DNA from: Dryas octopetala
Taxonomy: Eukaryota; Streptophyta; Magnoliopsida; Rosales; Rosaceae
Assembly (NCBI GenBank): GCA_963921425.1
Contig: OY992838.1
Span: 17,730,085 to 17,794,084 of the forward strand
Direction of reading: 5' to 3'
DNA length: 64,000 nucleotides
Both the position numbers and the translations under genes were made by a program. Every line of letters starts with the position of its first letter. The first letter of the stretch is position 1. Below the pieces are notes generated by a model, which was not told the DNA's origin, did no database searches, and saw only the letters and a list, made by a program, of their open reading frames with translations. Positions 23,525 to 35,643 of the stretch are shown here, in pieces.

Positions 23525-24951
23525 CAAGGAGTAAAATTTCGGTTTCGAGGAAATTTTCGATGAAAATTTTGACGGAAATTTTCGTGGAAATTTTGATTAA
23601 AATTTCGATTTCGACAAAATTAGATAAAAACGACGGAAATTGTTATCAAAATATGGAAATTTTGAATGAAACTTGACCATATGCTTATTTAACATATTAT
23701 CTACTATATTGATAAAAAACATTGAAGAAACCAAATTATATAGTAAGTTTTATGTAATATAAGATGAATATAATGCGCGCTGGTGGTAAATACTGTTAAA
23801 AAAATGGGTGACTAATTAATAATTATATAAATAACACCTCAAATTTATTTATATTACAATTTTAAATCATGAATTAAATAAGTATTCAATACCACAAAGA
23901 GTTTCTAGAAGATTCAATACCTCAAATTTATTTATATTACAATTTTAAATCATGAATTAAATAAGTATTCAATACCACTTGAAAATCACCTGTGAACAAT
24001 TGATCACGATAAATTCAAAAAAAAAAAATCATCACATATTCGAATTGTTCTATACTTCTATGAATATTAAGGGTTATTATTATTATTTTTATTTTTTAAT
24101 CTTACATCAATTTTTAACCTATAATCTACGGATCTACCTTTTGCACACCTCAAGTTAAAGTTGATGCACTGATGCACATACTCTAAATAGTAATTACTGA
24201 GTTTCAATCCTTCCAAAAGTTTCAACTTAGAACCAAGGGACAAACAAAAAGGCCAAGTGGCCAACCATTGCTAAAACTATTTTCTTGTTACTAATCCCAC
24301 AGCCGTGAGAACCTGAAGGCATATACTTGACATCCAGCATAAACCCAGGCTACCCAGCAGTTTATCCCCTTGTTTTTCGAATGTACGGAAAAATTTATCT
24401 TTAACAGAAGAAAAAAGAACTCAACAAAAAATAATCCTTCTCCAAATCTTCTGTAAATTTTCCCATCATTTTGATTATTCCTTTTCTTTTTTTTTTTTAA
24501 GAGGGGGGGGGCTTGGTTTGGGCCCCAACTTTATCGGACTGCAGAAACAAAGTTGAGACAGCAAAATAAGAAAATCAAAATTAGAAAAAGGTCCTCCTCA
24601 CTGGTGCTACTCACCAAAATCTGTGTATATGCAATGGATGCTGCAAGCCTGCAACAAACATTCTACAGTTCACAATACATTTTTGTCACTCTATCTCTGT
24701 GGTTGATTCTTAATTTGCCTTCTTGGGCCAAAGTTAAAAAAACAAAACACTGAACCTAGCCACCTAGGCCAGCACAAAAATCGAGCAGCAAAACAAAGAA
24801 ATTTTTATGTTCACTGCGAAATTTCTGCAAATTTCGTTGAAATTTTCGAAATTTCGCCGAAAAATTACCGAAAATTAAGGGTAGTGTGATAAAATTTCGG
24901 GATCCCTAAAAAACGAAAATTTCGCCGAAATTTTCGAAATTTCACTCCTTG
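23525..24951 (+). mobile_element. Inner hAT-like TIR element I (1427 bp, complete, non-autonomous)
   Basis: Starts CAAGGAGTAAAATTTCG and ends CGAAATTTCACTCCTTG: inverted repeats with 16 of 17 positions matching. Flanked by an exact 8-bp duplication CTCCTCAC (23517-23524, 24952-24959). Both ends carry runs of GAAATTTCG/CGAAATTTT subterminal repeats. The interior (from 23774) is the same sequence as flanking element O, and the insertion site CTCCTCAC itself is present unoccupied inside I at 24594-24601. So a copy inserted into another copy of itself. Known: 8-bp TSDs and CA-starting TIRs are hAT traits. No transposase frame. Confidence 0.78.
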
Positions 24952-25362
24952 CTCCTCACTGGTGCTACTCACCAAAATCTGTGTATATGCAATGGATGCT
25001 GCAAGCCTGCAACAAACATTCTACAGTTCACAATACATTTTTGTCGCTCTATCTCTGTGGTTGATTCTTAATTTGCCTTCTTGGGCCAAAGTTAAAAAAA
25101 CAAAACACTGAACCTAGCCACCTAGGCCAGCACAAAAATCGAGCAGCAAAACCAAGAAATTTTTATGTTCACTGCGAAATTTCTGCAAATTTCGTCGAAA
25201 TTTCGTTGAAATTTTACAAAAATGCATGTGAGGGGGATCGAAATTTCGGCGAAATTTTCGAAATTTCGCCGAAAAATTACCGAAAATTAAGGGTAGTGTG
25301 ATAAATTTCGGGATCCCTAAAAAACGAAAATTTCGGCGAAATTTTTGAAATTTCACTCCTTG

Positions 25363-26439
25363 GTTTCAGGTCATTTTGAGTCCCCAACTAATTGATTTGA
25401 GTGTGCATGATTGTTATGAGCATGTTTTAGTATTGTGTGTATATTTGGTGTTCTTTTCATTCTAATAGTGTTCCATAACATATCTTGCAATTCTATGTCA
25501 TTTGGCCTTGTTGATATGAATTTAGGTTGTGATTAGCATTACTAATGATTATATGCATAATAGAGTAGACTTGCATGACCTAAGTGAGCTTTTGAGCCCT
25601 GTTCTTCAATTCTTGAGTGTTGCGCGCCACTCTGATTCTATCATTGTCATATAAGTCGTTGTTTTGATCTCATTGTCTTTCATTTGGTCATTTGCTTGGA
25701 ATATGCATAATCTTGAATCAATGAGCTAGAACTCTTTTTTTGTGTACACAAAGCATGTCGTATTTGCATAACTCTTGAGAAATGAATTTAGGCCCTGTTG
25801 TGTACCCCATAGCCTGAAAGCCTACCCATTACATGTTTTATCCTTAGTTACCCATTTTGAGCCTTTTAAGCCGTTTTCTTTGTTACCCAATACCAAACCC
25901 TAAGTTTGGGGGAGTTACACCGCTTTTACCCCTTCTATCCGTATTACCCTTTTTATGGTATTGCAAGTTGTTTATATGTTGATCGAGGTGAAAAAGAAGT
26001 GAAAATGTATAGCTTATACAAAAATGTGACAGCAAAGTATGCATACCGTGCCCAAAGAAAAGAAATCAAAGAAAAGAGATGGGACGGTTTCAAAAGAAAA
26101 AAAAAATGAGGAAAAAGAGTTCAAAGTAAGCTATGAAGTGCAAAGAAGCAAAGTGTACCTCAGAATGTTCTATTGGTGCTTGCAATTCCATGAATTTAGC
26201 CCTTTGTGTTTCCATTTCATTTCAATACCCTATCCTAGCTTAAGCCTTCATTATAACCCTATTAAAGTCCTAGCTGATCTCAAGAGGTGTGTATTATACT
26301 TATGTGGAGTCTATTTGAGAAGGGAGCCTATGGTTATTGATTCTATTTCAAGCATTTGTATTCCTTTCATGAGATCAGTATTCTTTCTAAAATGTGCCTT
26401 TATTTCATGTACATATGTGAGCTAATTGTTTTTGTTACA
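25363..26439 (+). other. Element X, 3' untranslated part, first piece
   Basis: Collinear with element A from ~3400 to 4497: the GAGTCCCCAACTAATTGATT segment, the polypurine-like AAGTTTGGGGG (25902-25912) and A-rich runs. Ends at TTACA (26435-26439), the target duplication of C. X's LTR, gag and protease would lie left of O, outside the window. No gene here. Confidence 0.85.
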
Positions 26440-28864
26440 TGTTGATGTGTTTTCTTAGAACAAAATAAACAATTACCTTATTCTAAGTTTACTCGCAAGT
26501 GCACGAATCGCATTAGTAGCAAAGCGTACAAGCACGAGGTCGATCCCACAGGGAATGGTTAATATACAATAAAACAATGCAATTAATCACTAGAATAACT
26601 AAATGGGGGGTTTTGGAAAGATGGAACACACGCACACATCACCACACGCACACACACTTTATTCTATCTTGCAATGTTAAGTTTTCGGTTTCAAATCAGA
26701 TAAGCATGCAATAACCATCCAAGGCTAATGACAGTTAATTTGAACACAACATATTAAAGTTTGACAGCTAAAAAGGTTTGGCTAGTTACTTTCTCGCCAT
26801 TGTTCTCCTAATGCATAAACTAAGAGCTTCTTGGGCCTTCCTTAGCTAGTTAACCTACATGTTCCCTAGTTCAAGCTAAGGCATCTGTTACCCATGCAGG
26901 AGTCATTAAGTTTTATGAGAACGTCAAACATGCACAACATATAAGCTTTGACTATTTCCTTATAGAGGTCGCCCAACCCCACTACCAAGAATAATCCCTT
27001 ATTCCCTTGTTACTTGTGGTTTAGTATCTTTGACTATTTCACAGCTAAACCTAACAGATAAACTAGATGCAATTACCCTAAGATGGCCAGTCAAAGGATG
27101 CAAACAACTAGTGACGGGGGTTCTAATAGATAGTGGAAATTTAATACGCGCAAACATCAAACTAACAGACCAAGAGACGGATAAACGATTTGTTAAAGCA
27201 TACGAATCCATTAATCGACCTACGACTAACATGCAAGATAGAATAACTAACCTACATAATTAAATAAAACAAATAAAAACAAAACAGCAACCAATAAATA
27301 AAATCCCAATTCATGCTTGCAAAAGGAAATCAGAAACGCAAAGTTAATGAATTTAAAGGCTTACACGAATTGAAATCAGAAATATAAAATTAAAGGAACA
27401 ACTAAACAACTAAATTAGATTGCATAAATTAAATTGCATAAACATAAACAACTAACTAAAATCAGAATCAAAGCTACAACTAATGGAATTTAGAAACTTA
27501 ATTAAATAAATTCAGAGTCACAAGATAATGAATTCAAAAACATAAACTAATATGAAATAAGAAAACTTGACGAAAAATCAAAGAAACCAAGTGAGAGGCT
27601 GCGGCAAGGCAAGAGAGAAGGCAACCTCCACAAGCAATTGGCTCACGGCTGGGGTGAGCTAGGGCTTGCGGTAATGGGGTCCTCCTTCCTTGCTTCCACG
27701 CCTATCCTCTCTCTCTCACCCTTCGGCTATTCCTCACAAAAATAATGGCTTAACTAGAAACCTAAAACAGAAAAATAAAACTAGGAGAAGAGAAGGGAAT
27801 TTCGGCTGGAGTGTGTAGGTGCAAAAAGTGTGATCTAGGGTTCTGAATGAAGGGGATTTAAATAGAGGAACATTCCTTGAGAGGCAAGGAGGCTGAAGCT
27901 TGCGGCTGCTAGGGTTTCCCTTTCCTAGTTGCTTGTGGCTTCAGCTAGGGCTAGCTGACTAGGGCCTTGCGTGTTGGGCTGCTCCCTTTGGGCTTAAGTG
28001 CTCACGCCTAGCCTAGCTAGGGTCCCTCCTTGGCGCATGGGCTGGTAGTCTTGGGCTTTAGTTGCTTGCACAAGATGGGCTAGGGTTTCACTCCGTGGGC
28101 TTCCATCTTGGGCTTGTCATCTTGGGCTTGCGCATGGCCCCTTGGCTGCTAGGGTTTGCATGGCATGCATGCGCATGCATGGGCTGCCATCTTCCTCCTT
28201 GCGTATGGCTTTTGGGCTGCTAGGGTTTGGGCCCATGCATGTGCATGCATGGCCCACTTGGTTCGGCATCCCTAGGGCCCATGGGCCCTCCACTTTTGAC
28301 TTCCCATTTTGCCCCTCATTTCCATTTGAATTCAAATTCATTTCTTCCCTCCATTCATTTCCATGGATGTCCACCACCTTCTGGAAGCTTCTGGAACTTT
28401 GAAAAACATTTCCTGGTGCAACTAGGATTCCTTGAAAATGAGAGATTCCTTATCCATTTCGACTTCTCGTAATGACCATATTGCCCCTGGGGTCTCCTAG
28501 TGTCACTAGGACTCCTTTCCCTAGTTGGGTTAGGTTTCCTAGTACAACCAGGATTTCCTGTTCGAATCAGGATTTCACATTTCTGGCTCCGCAATGATGG
28601 TTCTGGACTTGATGTTTCCTAGTGTGACTAGGAATCCTCATTTGACTAGGATTTCTGCACTTTTCCTGGTTTGACCAGGATTTCACTCGTTTTCCTGGTT
28701 TGACCAGGAAATGTCCCAAAATGGCTCCATTTGCTTCTTTTTCTCATTTCTGCTTCATTTGACCTGAAAACACAAAAACAAGACAAGAAACATAAAATAG
28801 CGAGTTCTAACACTCTAGGTTAAGGAATTAGTATCATAAAGTGATGCAAAATGCACACTCATCA
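26440..28864 (-). repeat. 3' LTR of element C
   Basis: Minus-strand LTR, 2425 bp, starting TGATGAGTG at 28864 and ending CATCAACA at 26440. C-type R region (...GCCGAAATTCCC...) differs from the A-type LTR, while U3 and U5 are similar. CATGCATG motifs occur near 28160-28250 and a TATA-like box at 27856-27864. Confidence 0.94.
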
Positions 28865-30905
28865 CACCCCCAAACTTAGATTTTGCTAGTCCTCTAGCAA
28901 ATAAAAGAAAGAAAAGACTCAAAACTGACTCTAACATCCCAACAACTGAATTCATGCGCACAACCATTAATCACATAAGAAAGCAAGGCATATAAGTTGT
29001 ATTCTTCCAATTCTAATAACATTTCAAATAACATACCTCGCTCCTCTATTGTCATATAGGCCATCCTTGACACAAATCCAAGTATTAGACAAACAAGACT
29101 AAATCAATACATACATAATAGATTCAACTCCAATCCTCACTATGGCATACTCTCAATGATAAACACTCAAGAATTGGGTTGATATGTGCACTCAAAAGTA
29201 TATGTGAGAGGAAATATGTAACAAAAACAATTAGCTCACATATGTACATGAAATAAAGGCACATTTTAGAAAGAAATACTGATCTCATGAAAGGAATACA
29301 AATGCTTGAAATAGAATCAATAGCCATAGGCTCCCTTCTTAAATAGACTCCACATAAGTATAATACACACTCTTGAGATCAGCTAGGGCTTTAATAGGGT
29401 TATAATGAAGGCTTAGGCTAGGATAGGGTATTGAAATGAAAAGGAAACACAAAGGGCTAATTTCATGGAATTGCAAGCATCACTAGAACATTCTGAGGTA
29501 CACTTTGCTTCTTTGCACTTCATAGCTCAATTCGAACTCTTTTTGCTCATTTTTTTTCTTTTTTTTTCTTTTGAAACCGTCCCATCTCTTTTCTTTGATT
29601 TCTTTTCTTTTTCTTTTCTTTGGGAACGGTATACATACTTTTCTGACACATTTTTGTATAAGCTATGCATTTTCACTTCTTTTCCACCTCAATCAACATA
29701 TAAGCGACTTGCAATACCATAAAAAGGGTAAAACAGGTAAAAGGGGTGTAACACCCCCAAACTTAGGGTTTGGTATGGGGTAACAAAGAAAACGGCTTAA
29801 AAGGCTCAAAATGGGTAACTAAAGATAAAACATGTAATGGGTAGGCTTTCAGGTTATGGGGTACACAAACAGGGCCTAAATTCATTTCTCAAGAGTTATG
29901 CAAATACGGCATGCTTTGTGTACACAAGAAAAGAGTTCTAGCTCATTGATTCAAGATGCATATTCCAAGCAAATGACCAAATGAAAGATAATGAGATCAA
30001 AACAACGACTTATATGACAAAGATAGAATTAGAGTGGCGCGCAACACTCAAGAATTGAAGAACAGGGCTCAAAAGCTCACTTAGGTCATGCAAGTCTACT
30101 CTATTATGCATATAATCATTAGTAATGCTAATCACAACCTAAATTCATATCAACAAGGCCAAATGACATAGATTTGCAAGATATGTTATGGAACACTATT
30201 AGAATGAAAAGAACACCAAATATACACACAATACTAAAACATGCTCATAACAATCATGCACACTCAAATCAATTAGTTGGGGACTCAAAACGACCTGAAA
30301 CAACCAAAATGACTCAAAAACTTTTTGTTTTTAAAACAATGTCGCACACTTCTAAAGAATCACATCCATCACTAAGGTGAATGAGATCTAATGAAAACGT
30401 GCATTTTGATGTGGGTTTTGACACCCTAAGTTTAAAAACCAAAGAAAAAGTTTTTTTTTTTTTTTCCTAACCTAAAAACACCTAAAAACACTAAAAACGA
30501 CAAAAATTTTTTTTTCTTTTTTTTCTAAAAACGCTCAAAAACACTTAAAACACCCTAAACACTTGTTCTAACCTAAAAACACTAACAGATGACAATTGCC
30601 CTTCCCCCCACACTTAAATGATACATTGCCCTCAATGTTTATGAAATAAATGCAAGAATGATCAAATTAAGCGAAACAGGAAATTGCAAATATCCAAAAC
30701 CAAATAAACACACCAAAATGAAAAATTGTCTTATGAAGCGAAATAAAGAAGCTGTTTACTTGCGTACGCAAGTGTGGACACTCCAAGGGTAGGCGCGGCC
30801 TCCTTGGTCCTCAATGACTCCTCCTCCATTATTCGAAACAAAAACTTGGGTTGCCTCCCAATAAGCGCTTGTTTTTCTGTCTTCAGCCTGACATTGCCAT
30901 CTCCT
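28865..30905 (-). other. 3' untranslated region of element C
   Basis: No gene. On the minus strand after the Gag-PR stop: hairpin cassette (30846-30893), CATTGAGGGCAATG stem-loop (30624-30637), polypurine-like tracts (about 30601-30615 and 29752-29764), A-rich runs, and the polypurine tract (28865-28877) against the LTR. Confidence 0.8.
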
Positions 30906-33044
30906 TTACTTGCGGCCTTTCCTCTTCCTCTTTTTGCCATTGCTACTCTCGGCACTCCCTAGGAACGAACTGAAGAAGCTCTCCATCTCTGACTTCTCCT
31001 CGCCATAAAAAGTGATCTCCTCGTTTTCTGGCATCTCGGAAGTGAGCAAATACACCTCTTGCTTGGTGTAGTACCGAATCTTCATGGTGCTCTCCAATGC
31101 TCTGTACTCCATGTTAGAGGTGCACAAAAATGGTCTCCCAAGAATAATAGAGACGTCGCCCGGAATTCTCGGCACATCTAGCACTATGAAATCAGAGGGG
31201 ATTAGTAATTTACGACATTTAACCAAAACATCCACAAGCATACCACAAGCTTTTTGGGCTGAAGAGTTGGCGAAGTGAATGTCCACATCAAATGGTTGCA
31301 AATCAGCCTCCTTAAATCCAAGCCTCTCGAACACAACCAGCGGCATGACATTGATAGCTGAGCCATTGTCAACTAAGGCATTGGCGATCTTATGCTCCCC
31401 TATGCTGCATGGTATGACCAACGAGCCTGGATCCTTCTTCTTGCTTGGAAAAGATGCAAAGAGATAACCACAAATCTCCCTAGGAACGTTGTGACTATGC
31501 CCCTGCTCCTCAACCTTTTTCTCAATAGACTTCAACTCCCTCATGGTTGCTGGAAATTTGGTGATGTCAATGTCCGGAATGAGGGGAATCACACGTGTAT
31601 CAGCTTTCTCCTCTATCATTTCTGGATCCTCCTCTTCCTCACTATCCATGATCTCAATCACCTCCTTCACCTCCTTAGTCTTGACCACTCTAACTCTTTT
31701 TCTTGGAGTAGTCCTCAGAATAGCATTTACATGCTCCTCATTCTTCGGGTTGACGATGGGCTGACTTGGCAACTTCCCCTTCTCTCTCTGACCCAAAGTA
31801 GTGGCAATCTGACCCATTTGACTCTCCAAGTGTGCAATAGCCTTCGAATTGGCTTGCATCTGCTGCTCGGTACGGTTCATGAAGGCACTGGTGCTTTGGG
31901 CAAGGGAAGTGGTGCTTTGAGCAATCTGAGCAATCTTGTCCTCCAAACTAGACCTCTCGGCATTAGGGTGCACATACGGCTTGTTGGTGCTCCCACTAGC
32001 TTGCTGTCCATTGTTGTTGCTCCACCTGAAATTCGGGTTGTTCTTCCATCCAGGGTTGTAAGTGTTGGAATATGGGTCATACGGCACCCTAGGATAACTC
32101 CCAACCTGGTTCACTTGTTCCACGTCACCCCCTTGTCCTTGCGCACTCATCATCTTCTCTTGAGCCAAAGATAACTTCTGCACTATAGTCTTGATTTCCA
32201 AAATCTGTCCCTCCATGGTGTTCGGCACATCAGCTACCTCATACAACCCTCTCTTTGGTCCTCCTCTTGCACGATTGGAATCCCATTGTTGAGAACTCAA
32301 AGAAAGCGACTCAAACAATTCTGTAGCCTCATCCTCCGTTTTGGACATGAATGCACCACCACATGCCGAATCCACCTTGGCTTGGTCTCTCTCCAACAAT
32401 CCCTGATAAAAACAGCAAATCACATACCAAGGAGATAAGTTATGGTGTGGGCAGCTAATAAGTAACTCATTGAATCTGTCCCAAGTCTCATGGAATGGCT
32501 CGTCCGCCTTCTGCACAAATCCAAGGATCTCCTTCCGAATAGAATTAGTCTTGGAAATGGAATAGAACTTGTTCAAAAACTTGCTCGAAAGATCATCCCA
32601 TGTCGAAATGGAACCACTGGGCAGCGAATACAACCACCTCTTTGCCTTGTCCTTAAGCGCAAAAGGGAACATCCTCAAACGGTACTGATCGGCATTCAGA
32701 CCCCTCAACTGTGCGGCTTCACAAACCCCAGAAAACTCCTTCAAAAAGTGGATCGGATCCTCCCCATTCAGCCCATGGTAGCTCGGCAACAAGTGAATCT
32801 GACCACTCTTGATTTCGAAATCAGTGGCTATGGTGGCATACCGAATACACGATGGTTGAGTGGGCAGCGAAGGTGCTGAAAAATGGCTCAGGGGCTGCGG
32901 CACCATCTCATTTGCTTCAGCCATGTCGACACTCTCAGTCTCTTCACTACTCGAATTTGATGCACTAGGTTGCGGGCTGACTTGTGATGCACCTAAAGCT
33001 TCGTTCTTGAGCCTCTCCAACCTTGCAACAAGCTCAGGGTTCAT
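30906..33044 (-). CDS. Gag-protease polyprotein (element C)
   Basis: 712 residues from the first ATG, uninterrupted. Order: disordered Ser/Pro-rich N-terminus; capsid-type retrotransposon Gag domain (about 70-270; LLPSYHGLNGEDP, ALKDKAKRWLYSLP, QQWDSNRARGG); Asn/Gln/Gly-rich stretch with [17 protein letters not shown]; predicted coiled region around AQIAQSTTSLAQSTSAF; acidic linker DSEEEEDP; aspartic protease with D559-N-G-S at the active site and ILGRPFL downstream. No CCHC zinc knuckle, unlike H. The basic tail ends at a stop where D and H would continue into RT. ATTAG/GT (33054-33055) just upstream resembles a 3' splice acceptor. Nearly identical in G, so the frame is kept between copies. 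Asn in the protease motif in place of the usual Thr/Ser is odd. Confidence 0.88.
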   Translation of the reverse strand: MNPELVARLERLKNEALGASQVSPQPSASNSSSEETESVDMAEANEMVPQPLSHFSAPSLPTQPSCIRYATIATDFEIKSGQIHLLPSYHGLNGEDPIHFLKEFSGVCEAAQLRGLNADQYRLRMFPFALKDKAKRWLYSLPSGSISTWDDLSSKFLNKFYSISKTNSIRKEILGFVQKADEPFHETWDRFNELLISCPHHNLSPWYVICCFYQGLLERDQAKVDSACGGAFMSKTEDEATELFESLSLSSQQWDSNRARGGPKRGLYEVADVPNTMEGQILEIKTIVQKLSLAQEKMMSAQGQGGDVEQVNQVGSYPRVPYDPYSNTYNPGWKNNPNFRWSNNNGQQASGSTNKPYVHPNAERSSLEDKIAQIAQSTTSLAQSTSAFMNRTEQQMQANSKAIAHLESQMGQIATTLGQREKGKLPSQPIVNPKNEEHVNAILRTTPRKRVRVVKTKEVKEVIEIMDSEEEEDPEMIEEKADTRVIPLIPDIDITKFPATMRELKSIEKKVEEQGHSHNVPREICGYLFASFPSKKKDPGSLVIPCSIGEHKIANALVDNGSAINVMPLVVFERLGFKEADLQPFDVDIHFANSSAQKACGMLVDVLVKCRKLLIPSDFIVLDVPRIPGDVSIILGRPFLCTSNMEYRALESTMKIRYYTKQEVYLLTSEMPENEEITFYGEEKSEMESFFSSFLGSAESSNGKKRKRKGRK

Positions 33045-33203
33045 AAAACACACCTAATCAAGAGAAAACACACAATCAGTAGAAAGAATGCATATAAAGG
33101 CATGGCAATTATTTAAAACTAATAATTAACAAAAACTGAAATCTAGCTAATATAACCTAATTCTAATGACTAATTACACCAATTCATTGATATTAGAAAC
33201 CAT

Positions 33204-33221
33204 TCCCCGGCAACGGCCCCC
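33204..33221 (-). other. Degraded tRNA-Asp primer binding site of element C
   Basis: On the minus strand GGGGGCCGTTGCCGGGGA replaces TGGCGCCGTTGCCGGGGA: two mismatches, both near the 3' end of the tRNA where priming starts. The spacer to the LTR is also altered. Confidence 0.75.
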
Positions 33222-33227
33222 AAAACA

Positions 33228-35638
33228 TGTTGATGTGTTTTCTTAGAACAAAATAAACAATTACCTTATTCTAAGTTTACTCGCAAGTGCACGAATCGCA
33301 TTAATAGCAAAGCGTAGAAGCACGAGGTCGATCCCACAGGGAATGGTTAATATACAATAAAACAATGCAATTAATCACTAGAATAACTAAATGGGGGGTT
33401 TTGGAAAGATGGAACACACGCACACATCACCACACGCACACACACTTTATTCTATCTTGCAATGTTAAGTTTTCGGTTTCAAATCAGATAAGCATGCAAT
33501 AACCATCCAAGGCTAATGACAGTTAATTTGAACACAACATATTAAAGTTTGACAGCTAAAAAGGTTTGGCTAGTTACTTTCTCGCCATTGTTCTCCTAAT
33601 GCATAAACTAAGAGCTTCTTGGGCCTTCCTTAGCTAGTTAACCTACATGTTCCCTAGTTCAAGCTAAGGCAGCTGTTACCCATGCAGGAGTCATTAAGTT
33701 TTATGAGAACGTCAAACATGCACAACATATAAGCTTTGACTATTTCCTTATAGAGGTCGCCCAACCCCACTACCAAGAATAATCCCTTATTCCCTTGTTA
33801 CTTGTGGTTTAGCGTCTTTGACTATTTCACAGCTAAACCTAACAGATAAACTAGATGCAATTACCCTAAGGTGGCCAGTCAAAGGATGCAAACAACTAGT
33901 GACGGGGGTTCTAATAGATAGTGGAAATTTAATACGCGCAAACATCAAACTAACAGACCAAGAGACGGATAAACGATTTGTTAAAGCATACGAATCCATT
34001 AATCGACCTACGACTAACATGCAAGATAGAATAACTAACCTACATAATTAAATAAAACAAATAAAAACAAAACAGCAACCAATAAATAAAATCCCAATTC
34101 ATGCTTGCAAAAGGAAATCAGAAACGCAAAGTTAATGAATTTAAAGGCTTACACGAATTGAAATCAGAAATATAAAATTAAAGGAACAACTAAACAACTA
34201 AATTAGATTGCATAAATTAAATTGCATAAACATAAACAACTAACTAAAATCAGAACCAAAGCTACAACTAATGGAATTTAGAAACTTAATTAAATAAATT
34301 CAGAGTCACAAGATAATGAATTCATAAACATAAACTAATATGAAATAAGAAAACTAGACGAAAAATCAAAGAAACCAAGTGAGAGGCTGCGGCAAGGCAA
34401 GAGAGAAGGCAACCTCCACAAGCAATTGGCTCACGGCTGGGGTGAGCTAGGGCTTGTGGCAATGGGGTCCTCCTTCCTTGCTTCCACGCCTCTCCTCTCT
34501 CTCTCACCCTTCGGCTATTCCTCACAAAAATAATGGCTTAACTAGAAACCTAAAACAGAAAAATAAAACTAGGAGAAGAGAAGGGAATTTCGGCTGGAGT
34601 GTGTAGGTGCAAAAAGTGTGATCTAGGGTTCTGAATGAAGGGGATTTAAATAGAGGAACATTCCTTGAGAGGCAAGGAGGCTGAAGCTTGCGGCTGCTAG
34701 GGTTTCCCTTTCCTAGTTGCTTGCGGCTTCAGCTAGGGCTAGCTGACTAGGGCCTTGCGTGTTGGGCTGCTCCCTTTGGGCTTAAGTGCTCACGCCTAGC
34801 CTAGCTAGGGTCCCTCCTTGGCGCATGGGCTGGTAGTCTTGGGCTTTAGTTGCTTGCACAAGATGGGCTAGGGTTTCACTCCATGGGCTTCCATCTTGGG
34901 CTTGCGCATGGCCCCTTGGCTGCTAGGGTTTGCATGGCATGCATGCGCATGCATGGGCTGCCATCTTCCTCCTTGCGTATGGCTTTTGGGCTGCTAGGGT
35001 TTGGGCCCATGCATGTGCATGCATGGTCCACTTGGTTCGGCATCCCTAGGGCCCATGGGCCCTCCACTTTTGACTTCCCATTTTGCCCCTCATTTCCATT
35101 TGAATTCAAATTCATTTCTTATCTCTATTCATTTCCATGGATGTCCACCACCTTCTGGAAGCTTCTGGAACTTTGAAAAACATTTCCTGGTGCAACTAGG
35201 ATTCCTTGAAAATGAGAGATTCCTTATCCATTTCGACTTCTCGTAATGACCATATTGCCCCTGGGGTCTCCTAGTGTCACTAGGACTCCTTTCCCTAGTT
35301 GGGTTAGGTTTCCTAGTACAACCAGGATTTCCTGTTCGAATCAGGATTTCACATTTCTGGCTCCGCAATGATGGTTCTGGACTTGATGTTTCCTAGTGTG
35401 ACTAGGAATCCTCATTTGACTAGGATTTCTGCACTTTTCCTGGTTTGACCAGGATTTCACTCGTTTTCCTGGTTTGACCAGGAAATGTCCCAAAATGGCT
35501 CCATTTGCTTCTTTTTCTCATTTCTGCTTCATTTGACCTGAAAACACAAAAACAAGACAAGAAACATAAAATAGCGAGTTCTAACACTCTAGGTTAAGGA
35601 ATTAGTATCATAAAGTGATGCAAAATGCACACTCATCA
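33228..35638 (-). repeat. 5' LTR of element C
   Basis: 2411 bp, minus strand, from CATCAACA (33228) to TGATGAGTG (35638). TATA-like box at 34644-34652. A frame of ~108 codons over U3 is also seen in other LTR copies and is not a gene. Confidence 0.94.
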
Positions 35639-35643
35639 TTACA

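Larger units (their letters stand above)
19539..25362 (+). mobile_element. Outer hAT-like TIR element O (interrupted, left end outside window)
   Basis: Pieces at 19539-20073, 23233-23524 and 24960-25362 join into one sequence matching the interior of inner copy I (23774-24951). The right end ACTCCTTG (25362) is followed by GTTTCAGG in element X; A has the uninterrupted form TTGTTTCAGGTC at ~3399. Element structure comes from comparison with I: 17-bp TIR, 8-bp target duplication, subterminal GAAATTTCG repeats. Those traits fit a non-autonomous hAT, but no transposase is visible and superfamily is inference. The left ~235 bp lie beyond the chromovirus array. An internal 83-bp tandem duplication starts at 19601 and 19684. 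Confidence 0.7.
26440..35638 (-). mobile_element. Element C: complete gag-protease-only Athila-type retrotransposon, TSD TTACA
   Basis: 9199 bp, flanked by TTACA at 26435-26439 and 35639-35643. LTRs of 2425 and 2411 bp face the minus strand. The internal region (4363 bp) holds one long Gag-protease frame, the hairpin cassette and three polypurine-like tracts, and no RT, RNase H or integrase. The LTRs differ at a number of scattered bases and by a ~14-bp repeat (CTTGGGCTTGTCAT near 28100), so C is older than A. Inserted into the 3' region of X. Confidence 0.95.

Noticed and set aside
19542..24951. Serial tandem duplication of host DNA
   Set aside because: TIRs plus the exact CTCCTCAC duplication and the unfilled site inside the copy are better explained by a transposon inserted into its own relative.
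31392..32174. 260-codon plus-strand frame over element C, repeated in G
   Set aside because: It is the mirror frame of the Gag-protease coding sequence and has low-complexity Leu/Pro/Arg content with no domain.
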